64,000 nt of DNA from Ferrovibrio sp036381655. GTDB taxonomy: Bacteria; Pseudomonadota; Alphaproteobacteria; Ferrovibrionales; Ferrovibrionaceae. The stretch spans positions 13,367 through 77,366 of the forward strand of contig NZ_DASVCJ010000034.1 of assembly GCF_036381655.1 (NCBI RefSeq), written 5' to 3'. Below are positions 36,522 through 45,439 of this stretch, in pieces. The position numbers were made by a program, and so were the translations under genes. The number at the start of each line of letters is the position of its first letter. The stretch's first letter is position 1. Under the pieces are notes generated by a model. It had not been told where the DNA came from. It was given only the letters and a program-made list of their open reading frames with translations, and ran no database searches.

Positions 36522-37979
36522 ATGTCCGAACCGGTACGGTTTGTATGCAGCGGACAGGTGGTGACGGTCGGGCGCGATGTGCCCCACACCATGACGGTGC
36601 TGGACTATCTGCGCCGTCAACTGCGCCGCACCGGCACCAAGGAAGGCTGCGCCGAGGGCGATTGCGGCGCCTGCACGGTGGTGATCGGCGAACTCTCCGA
36701 CGGCGGCGGCCTGCGCTATCGCGCGGTGAATGCCTGCATCCTGTTCGTACACCAGCTTGACGGCAAGGCGCTGTTCACCGTCGAGGATCTCGCCGAGGGA
36801 GAGAAGCTGCATCCGGTGCAGCAGGCCATGGTCGATGCCCATGGCTCGCAATGCGGCTTCTGCACGCCGGGCTTCGTCATGTCGCTGTTCGCCTATTTCC
36901 ATCAGCATGCGGCGCCGGACGATGACAGCCTCAAGGACGCCCTGGCCGGCAACCTCTGCCGCTGCACCGGCTACCGACCGATCCTGGAAGCCGGCCGCCG
37001 CATGTTCGAGCTGGCGCAGGACGACCGCTTCAGCCGCGCAGAAGCGGCACTAGCGGCGCAACTGGCAGGTCTCAAGCGCAGCCGCATGCTGCGCCACTCG
37101 ACCGCGGCCGGCGAATTCATCGCGCCGGGCAGCATCGCGGAACTGGCCGAGGTGCTGGCGGGCCGGCCGCAGGGCGAGACCTGGATTCTCGCCGGCGGAA
37201 CCGATGTCGGGTTGTGGGTGACCAAGCAGCGGCGCAGCCCGCGCAGCATCGTGTATCTCGGCCGCGTCGCCGAATTGCAACGCATCGCGGATCACGGCGA
37301 TCGGATCGAGATCGGCGCCGGCGTCACCTACAAGGATGCCTTCGCCGCCATCCAGGCATTGCATCCCGAATTCGCCCGCATGCTGCGCCGGCTCGGCTCC
37401 GAGCAGATCCGCAATTCCGGCACGCTGGGCGGCAATGTCGCCAATGGCTCGCCGATCGGCGACAGCATGCCGGCGATGATCGCTCTCGGCGCCACGGTGC
37501 AGTTGCGCAGCAGGTCCGGCAGCCGCAGCCTGGCGCTGGAGGATTTCTATCTCGGCTATCGCAAGACGGCCCTACAGGCGGGCGAATTCGTCGAAAGCGT
37601 CACCGTGATGAAGCCGAAGACGGACAGCCGCTTCGCGGTTTACAAGCTGTCCAAGCGTTTCGATCAGGACATTTCCGCCGTGCTCGGCGCCTTCCACGTC
37701 ATTCTCGATGGCGGGCAGGTCGCCGGCGCGCGCATCGGCTTCGGCGGCATGGCCGCCGTGCCGGCGCGAGCGCGCAAGACCGAAGCGGCGCTGTTGGGCA
37801 GGCGCCTTGCCGAGGCCGAGATCGCGCCGGCAGTGGCGGCGCTGGCCGAGGATTTCCAGCCGCTCAGCGACATGCGGGCGTCCAGTACGTATCGCCTGCT
37901 GGCGGCGCAGAACCTGCTGCGCAAATTCTGCGCGGAGGTGAATGAGGGCCGCCGGATCGGCGTGGAGGCTGCGCAATGA
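36522..37979 (+). CDS. xdhA: Xanthine dehydrogenase small subunit XdhA (2Fe-2S and FAD)
   Basis: XdhA carries the electron-transfer domains of xanthine dehydrogenase, which oxidises hypoxanthine and xanthine to urate. The 485-residue protein has two [2Fe-2S] domains (EGCAEGDCGACTVVIGE; SQCGFCTPGFVMS; NLCRCTGYRPI) and a FAD domain of the CO dehydrogenase flavoprotein type (ILAGGTDVGLWVTKQ; NSGTLGGNVANGSPIGDSMP). The fused Fe-S/FAD layout is that of bacterial XdhA. CGGAG lies 10 bp before the ATG. xdhB overlaps the stop by four bases, and the ABC importer genes lie directly upstream. Confidence 0.96.
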   Translation: MSEPVRFVCSGQVVTVGRDVPHTMTVLDYLRRQLRRTGTKEGCAEGDCGACTVVIGELSDGGGLRYRAVNACILFVHQLDGKALFTVEDLAEGEKLHPVQQAMVDAHGSQCGFCTPGFVMSLFAYFHQHAAPDDDSLKDALAGNLCRCTGYRPILEAGRRMFELAQDDRFSRAEAALAAQLAGLKRSRMLRHSTAAGEFIAPGSIAELAEVLAGRPQGETWILAGGTDVGLWVTKQRRSPRSIVYLGRVAELQRIADHGDRIEIGAGVTYKDAFAAIQALHPEFARMLRRLGSEQIRNSGTLGGNVANGSPIGDSMPAMIALGATVQLRSRSGSRSLALEDFYLGYRKTALQAGEFVESVTVMKPKTDSRFAVYKLSKRFDQDISAVLGAFHVILDGGQVAGARIGFGGMAAVPARARKTEAALLGRRLAEAEIAPAVAALAEDFQPLSDMRASSTYRLLAAQNLLRKFCAEVNEGRRIGVEAAQ

Positions 37980-40297
37980 CCTCCTTCGCCAGCAGGCCGA
38001 TCAAACATGACAGCGCGCCGAAGCATGTCGCCGGCGCGGCGCGCTATATCGACGACCTGCCGGAGCCGGAAGGCCTTTTGCATGCCGCGCTGCATCTGAG
38101 CGAGCGCACCCATGCGAGGATCAGGAAGATCGACTTGTCGAAAGCCCTCTGCCTGCCCGGCGTGCGCGCGGCCATCACGGTTGCCGATGTGCCGGGCGAT
38201 CCCGACATCGCGCCGGTGGTGCGGCCGGAGCCGGTGCTGGCGAAAGACGTCGTCGAATTCCACGGCCAGCCGGTGGCGGCGATTGCGGCCGACGATCTTG
38301 CCACCGCCCGGCGCGCCGCCAGGCTGGTCGAGGTCGAATATGAGGACCTGCCGGCCGTGCTCGATATCGCCGAGGCGGTCGAGAAGGACATACTGCTGCT
38401 GCCGCCGATCAAGCTGCAGCGCGGCGATGCCGGGGCGGCGATTGCCCGGGCGCCGCACAAGCTGAGCGGCGAGTTGCGCCTCGGCGGCCAGGATCATTTC
38501 TATCTCGAAGGCCAGGTCAGCCTTGCCGAGCCGCGCGAAGACGGCGACATGATGCTGCGCTGCTCGACCCAGCATCCGACCGAGGTACAGAAGCTGGTGG
38601 CCCGCGTGCTGGGCAAGCCGCAGCATAGCGTCACCGTCGAGTGCCGGCGCATGGGCGGCGGATTCGGCGGCAAGGAGACGCAGGCGGCGCAATTCGCCTG
38701 CATTGCCGCCGTGCTGGCGCAGCGCACCCGGCGTCCGGTCAAGCTGCGGCTCGACCGCGACGAGGACATGATCGCCACCGGCAAGCGCCATGATTTCCTC
38801 GCGCGCTACAATGTCGGCTTCGACGATGACGGCCGCATTCTGGGCAACGACCTTCTGCTCGCCGGCCGCGGCGGCTGGGCGGCCGACCTGACCGGCGCCG
38901 TGGTCGACCGCGCCGCCTTCCACGCCGATTCCAGCTATTACTTCCCTGCTGTCTCGATCACCGGCCTGAGCTGCAAGACCAACACGGTATCGAACACGGC
39001 CTTCCGCGGCTTCGGCGGGCCGCAGGGCATGGCGGCGACGGAATATGTCATCGACGAGATCGCGCGCTATCTCGGCCGCGATCCGCTCGACATCCGCCTG
39101 ATCAACCTGTACGGCAAGACCGAACGCAACATCACGCCTTACCATCAGCCGATCAAGGACAACATCCTGCCGGAACTGTTCGAGCAATTGCTCGCCAGTA
39201 GCGACTATCGGCAGCGGCGAAACGAGATTGCCGCCTTCAATGCCCAAAGCCGGCATCTGAAGAAGGGGCTGGCGCTGACGCCGGTGAAGTTCGGCATCTC
39301 CTTCACGACGAGTTTTCTCAACCAGGCTGGCGCGCTGGTGCTGATCTACGAGGACGGCTCGGTGCAGCTCAATCACGGCGGCACCGAGATGGGCCAGGGC
39401 GTCTACATCAAAGTGGCGCAGGTGGTCGCCGAAGTGTTCGGCATCGGACTGGAGCGCATCCGGATCACCGCGACCCGCACCGACAAGGTGCCGAACACGT
39501 CGGCGACCGCCGCCTCCTCCGGCGCCGATCTGAACGGCAAGGCGGCGGAAGAGGCGGCGCTGATCCTGCGCCGGAGGCTGGCCGACATCGCGGCGCCGCT
39601 GCTCGATACCTCGGCCGATCAGGTGGTTTTCGCCGATGGCGAGGTGCGCGGCGGCGGCAGGGCGCTGCCCTTCGCCGAGGTCGTGCATCAGGCCTATCTC
39701 GCCCGCGTGCCGCTCTCGGCCAACGGCTTCTATGCCACGCCGGATATCCATTTCGATCGCGCCAACGGCCGGGGCGAGCCTTTCTACTACTTCGCCTATG
39801 GCGTGGCAGCCACGGAAGCGCTGCTCGACTGCTTCACCGGCGAATACCGCTTTACGCGCGCGGATCTGCTGCATGATTGCGGCCAGTCGCTCAATCCGGC
39901 GATCGATCTCGGCCAGATCGAGGGCGGCTACCTGCAGGGCCTGGGCTGGCTCACCATGGAGGAATTGTGGTGGGACGACAAAGGCCGCCTGCGCACCCAT
40001 GCCCCCAGCACCTACAAGATTCCGACCGCGCGCGACCTGCCGGCGGATTTCCGCGTGCAGATGCTGGCCGGCCATCCCAACCCGGCCAATACCGTCTACC
40101 GCTCCAAGGCGGTCGGCGAGCCGCCCTTGATGCTGGCGATCTCCGGCTGGCTGGCCCTGAAGGATGCCGCCTGCGCAGCCGCCGGCGGGCGCAGGGTTCG
40201 CCTCGATGCACCAGCGACGCCGGAGCGCGTGCTGCTGGCCATCGAGGCGGCGAAACGGCAGGCGGCGAGGCCGGCCAACGCGGTGGCGGCGAAATGA
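37976..40297 (+). CDS. xdhB: Xanthine dehydrogenase molybdopterin subunit XdhB
   Basis: The 773-residue catalytic subunit binds the molybdenum cofactor and substrate. Motifs in order are KHVAGAARYIDDLPEPEGLL, GGQDHFYLEGQVSLAEPRED, CRRMGGGFGGKETQ, AFRGFGGPQGMAATEYV, NHGGTEMGQGVYIKVAQ and AVGEPPLMLAISGWLAL, the last with the active-site Glu of xanthine dehydrogenases. It has no signal peptide, unlike the IorB-like protein upstream, so this enzyme is cytosolic. It starts inside the xdhA stop (ATGA) and ends inside the xdhC start. Confidence 0.97.
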   Translation: MTSFASRPIKHDSAPKHVAGAARYIDDLPEPEGLLHAALHLSERTHARIRKIDLSKALCLPGVRAAITVADVPGDPDIAPVVRPEPVLAKDVVEFHGQPVAAIAADDLATARRAARLVEVEYEDLPAVLDIAEAVEKDILLLPPIKLQRGDAGAAIARAPHKLSGELRLGGQDHFYLEGQVSLAEPREDGDMMLRCSTQHPTEVQKLVARVLGKPQHSVTVECRRMGGGFGGKETQAAQFACIAAVLAQRTRRPVKLRLDRDEDMIATGKRHDFLARYNVGFDDDGRILGNDLLLAGRGGWAADLTGAVVDRAAFHADSSYYFPAVSITGLSCKTNTVSNTAFRGFGGPQGMAATEYVIDEIARYLGRDPLDIRLINLYGKTERNITPYHQPIKDNILPELFEQLLASSDYRQRRNEIAAFNAQSRHLKKGLALTPVKFGISFTTSFLNQAGALVLIYEDGSVQLNHGGTEMGQGVYIKVAQVVAEVFGIGLERIRITATRTDKVPNTSATAASSGADLNGKAAEEAALILRRRLADIAAPLLDTSADQVVFADGEVRGGGRALPFAEVVHQAYLARVPLSANGFYATPDIHFDRANGRGEPFYYFAYGVAATEALLDCFTGEYRFTRADLLHDCGQSLNPAIDLGQIEGGYLQGLGWLTMEELWWDDKGRLRTHAPSTYKIPTARDLPADFRVQMLAGHPNPANTVYRSKAVGEPPLMLAISGWLALKDAACAAAGGRRVRLDAPATPERVLLAIEAAKRQAARPANAVAAK

Positions 40298-41097
40298 GCG
40301 CGAACTGGCTGAATGCCCTGGCCGAATGCGAGCGCGCCGGAGAGGCCGCCGTGCTCGTCACCGTGGCCGCCGTGGACGGCTCGGCGCCGCGCGAGGCCGG
40401 CACCAAGATGGTGGTGACCGCCGACGGCTTCACCGGCACGATTGGCGGCGGCGAGCTGGAATTCCGCGCCATCGAGATCGCCCGCTACATGCTGGCCGGC
40501 AAACAGGGACCGAGCCTGCGCAAATTCCCGCTCGGGCCGGCCTTGGGCCAGTGCTGCGGCGGCCATGTCACATTGCTGTTCGAACCGCAGCGGCAGGATC
40601 TCTTCACCGTGGCGCTGTTCGGCGCCGGCCATGTCGGCAAGGCCCTGGTGCAGGCGCTCTCGATCCTGCCCTGCCGCGTGCGCTGGTTCGACCCCCGGCC
40701 GGATGCCTTCCCCGATCATGTCCCGCCCGGTGTCGAGGTCGAGGTAACCAATGCGCCGGAACGCGAGATCGCCGGCCTGCCCGATGGTGCCTGGCTGCTG
40801 ATCATGACGCATAGCCATGCGCTCGATCTCGGCATCGCCGCCAAGGCGCTGCAGGAAGACCGCTTTGCCTATGTCGGCCTGATCGGCTCGGCGACCAAGC
40901 GCGCGCGGTTCGAGAAGCGTTTCCGCGAACTGGGCCTGAGCGAGGCGCAGATCGCCAGGCTGACCTGCCCGATCGGCATCGACGGCATCTCGGGCAAGCA
41001 CCCGGGCGACATCGCCATCGCGACCGCGGCGCAGCTCCTGCGCCTGCGCGAAGCGCAGCGGCAGGCCTTGCGCGTGGTGGACGAAAGCGCGGCCTGA
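40294..41097 (+). CDS. xdhC: Xanthine dehydrogenase accessory protein XdhC
   Basis: XdhC binds molybdenum cofactor, helps to add the sulfido ligand, and inserts the cofactor into XdhB. The 267-residue protein has the XdhC/CoxI signature GSAPREAGTKMVV near residue 30, GTIGGGELEFRAIE, LGQCCGGHV and a C-terminal Rossmann domain (VALFGAGHVGKALVQAL; YVGLIGSATKRARF; IGIDGISGKHPGDIAIA). Starts with ATGA overlap after xdhB. It ends the xdh operon; the next gene converges after 3 bp. Confidence 0.96.
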   Translation: MSANWLNALAECERAGEAAVLVTVAAVDGSAPREAGTKMVVTADGFTGTIGGGELEFRAIEIARYMLAGKQGPSLRKFPLGPALGQCCGGHVTLLFEPQRQDLFTVALFGAGHVGKALVQALSILPCRVRWFDPRPDAFPDHVPPGVEVEVTNAPEREIAGLPDGAWLLIMTHSHALDLGIAAKALQEDRFAYVGLIGSATKRARFEKRFRELGLSEAQIARLTCPIGIDGISGKHPGDIAIATAAQLLRLREAQRQALRVVDESAA

Positions 41098-41100
41098 GCC

Positions 41101-41865
41101 TCAGCCGAGCGCGAAGCGCACCAGATCATCCATGCCGGGACCGACGCCATCCGGCTCCACTCCCAGCTCCTCGACCGGCTGCTTGGCGCGATTTAACCAG
41201 AAGGTCGGATAGCCGAACAGCTTGGCCCCGGCGACATCCCAGCCGGCGAAGGCGGCGAAGAGGATTTCCTCGCGCTTCAGGCCGAGGGCGTCGATGCCCA
41301 TCTGATAGGTCCGCGGATGCGGCTTGTAGAGCCGAACGGCATCGACGCTGAGGCTATGTTCGAAAAATCCCTCCAGCCCGGCATTGCGGGTGTTGGTTTC
41401 CAGCATGGCCGGCGTGAAGTTGTTCAAGTAGGCCAGCCGGATGCCGGCCGCCTTCAGGCGCATCAGCGCCGGTTTGACGTCGGGCCAGGCCTGCAATTGC
41501 AGGAAGCCGTTGACCAGGGCGGCGCGCTTGTCCGCCGTCAGGTCCAAGTGCAGGGATTTCGCGGCAAAGACGAGCGCTTCCTCGATCACGCCGAGGAAAT
41601 CGCGATACTGCTCGGCGGCGGTACGCAGCCAGGTGTACTCGAATATCTTGGTCCGCCACAGATTGGCCAGTTCGTTGCCGTGTCCGGGAAACACCGTCTC
41701 CGCCCGGGCGAAAACCGGGCGCGGATCGAAAATGGGGAATCCGTCGAAAGCGATGGCCTTGATCTTCGTCGCCGCGCGGGCCGTGCGCGGCGCCGTTCCG
41801 GCAAGGGCGGCCGTTGCCAGCACGGCCGACGCGGATTGCAGGAATTCACGGCGATTTGATGACAT
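41101..41865 (-). CDS. Tat-exported HAD-family hydrolase (haloacid dehalogenase type II-like)
   Basis: A 254-residue protein with a twin-arginine signal (NRREFLQSASAVLATAAL, cleavage after TARA) and a HAD core. The nucleophile motif is KIKAIAFDGFPIFDP (FDxxxxFD, the GT of the usual DxxGTL replaced). LAYLNNFTPAML provides the second motif, KPHPRTYQMGIDALG the Lys loop, and AFAGWDVAGAKLFGYPTFWL matches type II haloacid dehalogenases. Export of such an enzyme is unusual but recurrent in proteobacteria. ATG 41865 has AGAGGAT upstream. It is divergent from the LysR gene, a possible regulator. Confidence 0.82.
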   Translation of the reverse strand: MSSNRREFLQSASAVLATAALAGTAPRTARAATKIKAIAFDGFPIFDPRPVFARAETVFPGHGNELANLWRTKIFEYTWLRTAAEQYRDFLGVIEEALVFAAKSLHLDLTADKRAALVNGFLQLQAWPDVKPALMRLKAAGIRLAYLNNFTPAMLETNTRNAGLEGFFEHSLSVDAVRLYKPHPRTYQMGIDALGLKREEILFAAFAGWDVAGAKLFGYPTFWLNRAKQPVEELGVEPDGVGPGMDDLVRFALG

Positions 41866-41977
41866 GGGGATCCTCTTCAAACGGTAGCTTGGCGACCTCG
41901 CAACAGGCTAAGCGAGCGCGAGGCTTGGCGACATTCGCCCCATTCGCAATTCAGAATTCGGCAGCTCGGAAGATTCC

Positions 41978-42917
41978 ATGGACCGTCTGGACGAAATGAC
42001 CCTGCTTCTGGCCATCGCCGAAACCGGCAGTCTGGCGGCGGCGGGACGCCTTACGGGCCGCGCTCCATCCAGCGTCAGCCGCATTCTCGACGATCTGGAA
42101 CACCGGCTCGGCGTTCGCCTGGTCGAGCGCAGCACGCGACGGCTGGCGATGACGGAACGGGGCCGCCGCTTCGTCGAACATGCGCGCCGGCTGACCGCCG
42201 ATTTCGAGTTCGCCATGCGCGACATCCGCGACGACCGCGCAAGCCCGCGCGGCCATCTGCGGATTTCCGCCCCGAATGTCTTCGGCCGGCGCTATCTCGC
42301 GCCGGCGCTGGCGGAATTTCTCGAGCTATCCGGATGTTTCCGCCGCGCTGATGCTGGAGGACCGCGTCGCCGACCTGCAGGATGGCAGGACCGACATAGC
42401 CCTACGCATCGGCAATCCGGGCAGCGTCAGCCTGATCGGCCGCAGGATCGGCGAGGTGCGGAAGATCATGGTGGCAAGTCCGGCCTATCTCGCCCGGCAC
42501 GGCATTCCCGCCTGCGCAAGGGATTTGATGGCGCATCAGGCGATCCTGTTCACCAATGACGCCAACCGCTCCGACCGCAACATCGCCGGGCCGGCAAGCG
42601 GACGGGCGGCGATTCCGCTGCGCGGCCGGTTCCGCGTCAACAAGGCCGAGGCCGCAATCGACGCGGCGCTGGACGGGCGCGGCATTCTTCGGGTCCTGTC
42701 CTATCAGGTCGTCCCGGATATCGAGGCCGGCCGCCTGCAGCGGCTGCTGCCGGAACTCGAGCCGGCGCCGATTCCCGTGCAGCTCGTCTTTCCCAGTGCG
42801 CTGGCGATGACCGGCAGCCTGCGGGCCTTTCTCGATTTCGCCGCCCCGCGGCTGGCCGCCTTGCCGGTCCTTGCCCCGTTGCCCGATGCCGCCCATCGCA
42901 TCGCAAGAAGCGGATAG
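41978..42917 (+). pseudogene. LysR-family regulator with a frameshift
   Basis: The first frame from ATG 41978 reads a standard LysR HTH (MTLLLAIAETGSLAAAGRLT, SVSRILDDLEHRLGVRLVER) and the start of the effector domain up to ALAEFLE near 42325. The next frame then continues the same domain without loss: YPDVSAALMLEDRVADLQDG to the end at 42917. A shift of one inserted or two deleted bases lies in the CTCGAGCTATCC stretch around 42326. Otherwise the gene is intact (about 312 residues), so the damage is recent or a sequencing error. It is divergent from the HAD gene at 41865. Confidence 0.82.
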
Positions 42918-42973
42918 CGGTCGACGGTGTTGCAGCCGATATCAGGAGCCTGACAACAACGGGCTCCTGCTTC

Positions 42974-44194
42974 ATGGCTACGCTTCCTTCCGCCTTCCGC
43001 CGCCTCGCCTGGTCCAACCTGGCCGCGCAATCGGCCGAGCAGATCGGCCTTGCCAGCGCGCCAATCCTGGCCGTGCTGGCGCTCGGCGCCGATGCCGGCG
43101 AGACCGGCATCCTGCAGACGGCGCAGACGCTTCCTTTCCTGCTGCTTTCGATCCCGGCCGGCATTTTGGCCGACCGCGTCTCGCGGCCGCGCCTGATGGC
43201 CGGGGCCGAGGCTTTGCGGGTCGCGGCCTTCCTTGCCATCGTCATCCTCGCCATGACCGGCCGGCTCAGCCTGCCGGCGCTGGCGCTGCTCGGCTTCGTC
43301 GGCGCCGCCGGCACGGTCGCGTACGGCATCGCCGCGCCGGCGCTGGTTCCGGCATTGGTTGCGCGCGGCAGCCTGGCGCTGGCCAACCGCTGGATCGAAC
43401 TGGCCCGCACCGTCGCCTTCACCGCCGGACCGAGCCTGGGCGGCCTGCTGGTCGGCTGGATCGGCGGTGGCCCGGCCTTCGGGATCGCCGCGGCCCTCTC
43501 CCTCGCCGCCGTGCTGCTGCTCGCGGGCCTGCGCGAGCCGCCCCGCAACGCCAAGGCCAGCCGCGCCATCATGAAGGACCTCGCCGAAGGGGCCGGCTTC
43601 GTGCTGCATCACCCCCTGCTGATGCCCATCCTGCTCACCCAGGTCATCTTCAACATCGCCTTCTTCATCCTGCAGGCCGCCTATGCGCCCTATGCGCTCG
43701 GCCATCTCGGATTGTCCGCTTCGCAGGTCGGGCTGACGCTGGCCTGCTACGGCTTCGGCATGGTGACGGGCGCGCTGCTGGCGCCGCGGATCATGGAACG
43801 GCTCAGCTTCGGCGCCGTCATCGGCATCGGACCGGTTTCCGGCTTTGTCGCCGCGGGCGTCATGCTGGCGACGCTCTGGCTGCCGGGCTTCCAGCTGGCC
43901 TGTACCAGCTTCTTCCTCATGGGCGCCGGCCCGATCCTGTGGGTGATCAGCACGACCACCCTGCGGCAAAGCGTTACGCCCCCGGCCATGCTCGGCCGCG
44001 TCTCGGCCATCAATTCGCTGGCCTATGGCGCGCGCCCGGTCGGCGCCGCCATCGGCACCCTGGTCGGCGGCGCTTTCGGCGCCGAAGCCTGCCTGATCGC
44101 GACGGCGATCGGCTTCCTGGCCCAGATGCTGCTCATCCTGGCCTCGCCGGCGACGCGCCTGGCGCTGCCGCCCGAGCTTCAACCGGCCGAATGA
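42974..44194 (+). CDS. MFS transporter (EntS/MFS_3-like exporter)
   Basis: A 406-residue inner membrane protein with 12 hydrophobic segments. SIPAGILADRVSRPRLMAGA is the loop 2-3 motif, and FGMVTGALLAPRIMERLSFG and LRQSVTPPAMLGRVSAINSL are typical of the MFS_3/EntS-like branch that exports siderophores or drugs. ATG 42974 follows the LysR stop by 56 bp. Its stop codon directly abuts the convergent DUF2336 gene with no spacer and no terminator that I can see. The substrate is unknown. Confidence 0.86.
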   Translation: MATLPSAFRRLAWSNLAAQSAEQIGLASAPILAVLALGADAGETGILQTAQTLPFLLLSIPAGILADRVSRPRLMAGAEALRVAAFLAIVILAMTGRLSLPALALLGFVGAAGTVAYGIAAPALVPALVARGSLALANRWIELARTVAFTAGPSLGGLLVGWIGGGPAFGIAAALSLAAVLLLAGLREPPRNAKASRAIMKDLAEGAGFVLHHPLLMPILLTQVIFNIAFFILQAAYAPYALGHLGLSASQVGLTLACYGFGMVTGALLAPRIMERLSFGAVIGIGPVSGFVAAGVMLATLWLPGFQLACTSFFLMGAGPILWVISTTTLRQSVTPPAMLGRVSAINSLAYGARPVGAAIGTLVGGAFGAEACLIATAIGFLAQMLLILASPATRLALPPELQPAE

Positions 44195-45439
44195 TCACAG
44201 GCCGAGAATCCTGAGCTGGTCTTCCAGTTCGGACCGGCTGAGCGGATAATCGGTGCCGTTGCGGGCGTTCAGCATCATGCGCGGCGGCACCCGGGCCATA
44301 TCGCGCTGGATCATCACGGCAGTGCGCATGCTGAACTTGGCGCGCCAGACCAGAGCCGTGATCAGGCGGCCGTTGCGCGCCTCGAAAGTCTTCTGGATCA
44401 CCGACAGCGGGATACGGCCGTTCTGCATCAGGCATTGCAGCACGAAATTGCGGTCGTTGCGTTCGATCGCCTCCTGCACGGCATCGTTGTCGAGCTTGCC
44501 GGCCTTGATCAGCGCTTTGACCTTGGCCTGGGCTTCGTCCATCGGCATGATCGCGCCGCGCTCGGCATCCTTCTCGCCATCCAGCTTCACATCGAGGCGC
44601 TCTTCCATCACATGGCGGACTTCCGCCAGGGTATCCAATGTCAGATCGGTGCGGGCGGCGAGCCTTTTCAGCAGCGAAGCGGCGACGAAGCCGGCGATCC
44701 GCTTCGCCGCTCCGCCCGGCAGATTGGGCCGCTGCACCAGCGGCTCGTGCCAGGGCTCGACGCTGGGCGCGGCATCCAGGATGAGATCGAGCGTCTCCTC
44801 GCGGATCTGCGCCGAGCCATTGGCCAGCAGGGCCGCCACGGCGGAGACGTCGCGGGTGGTGGCGATGGCGTCCGATACGCTGGCGGACAGGCCGACGCGG
44901 CGGGCGATGGCCGCCAGAGCGCCGGACTGGGCGGCGCCGGCGACGATCTCGCGCAGATCGTCGTCGGTCAACAACGGCGAGAATTGCAGCACCGGGGTCG
45001 AGACGATCAGTTCGACATCCTTCGCAAGCTGCTTGACGATGTGATGCGGCACGTTGTCGGCGGCCTTCAGCGCTTCCGACAGCGCGGCGCGGATGCGGGT
45101 CAGCTCGTCGCGGGCGAGCAGCTCCAGCGTCTGGATTGCGTATTCGCGCGCCTTGCCGGCCTCGTCGTCGGGCAGGTCCGGCAGCAACCGCGCCACTTTT
45201 TCGGCCAGCCGGTGCCGTACTTCCTCGGATGCGTCGTTGGCGAGCAGGATATGCGCCTGTGCCGGCGTCGCCTCGTTTTCAGCGATGGCGCGGCGCACTT
45301 CCTCGGCCTGATCGACGGCAAGGTAGTAGAGGATTTCCGGCTGGATGTCCGCGCGCCGGGCCAGCTTGAGCCGCACGGCGGGATCGGGCGACGCCGCCAG
45401 CGCCTTGGCCGTATCGTAATCGATGGACTTGTCGCTCAC
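44195..45439 (-). CDS. DUF2336 helical-repeat protein
   Basis: A 414-residue soluble protein of the alphaproteobacterial DUF2336 family. The N-terminal half looks like HEAT-type helical repeats (SPDPAVRLKLARRADIQPEI, DASEEVRHRLAEKVARLLPD). The C-terminal part has VMEERLDVKLDGEKDAERGA and RNDRNFVLQCLMQNGRIPLS. GTG 45439 overlaps the stop of the upstream diguanylate cyclase by four bases (GTGA), so the two are translationally coupled. This suggests a role as effector or scaffold linked to cyclic di-GMP. That link is inferred from gene order; the family has no established function. Confidence 0.85.
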   Translation of the reverse strand: MSDKSIDYDTAKALAASPDPAVRLKLARRADIQPEILYYLAVDQAEEVRRAIAENEATPAQAHILLANDASEEVRHRLAEKVARLLPDLPDDEAGKAREYAIQTLELLARDELTRIRAALSEALKAADNVPHHIVKQLAKDVELIVSTPVLQFSPLLTDDDLREIVAGAAQSGALAAIARRVGLSASVSDAIATTRDVSAVAALLANGSAQIREETLDLILDAAPSVEPWHEPLVQRPNLPGGAAKRIAGFVAASLLKRLAARTDLTLDTLAEVRHVMEERLDVKLDGEKDAERGAIMPMDEAQAKVKALIKAGKLDNDAVQEAIERNDRNFVLQCLMQNGRIPLSVIQKTFEARNGRLITALVWRAKFSMRTAVMIQRDMARVPPRMMLNARNGTDYPLSRSELEDQLRILGL

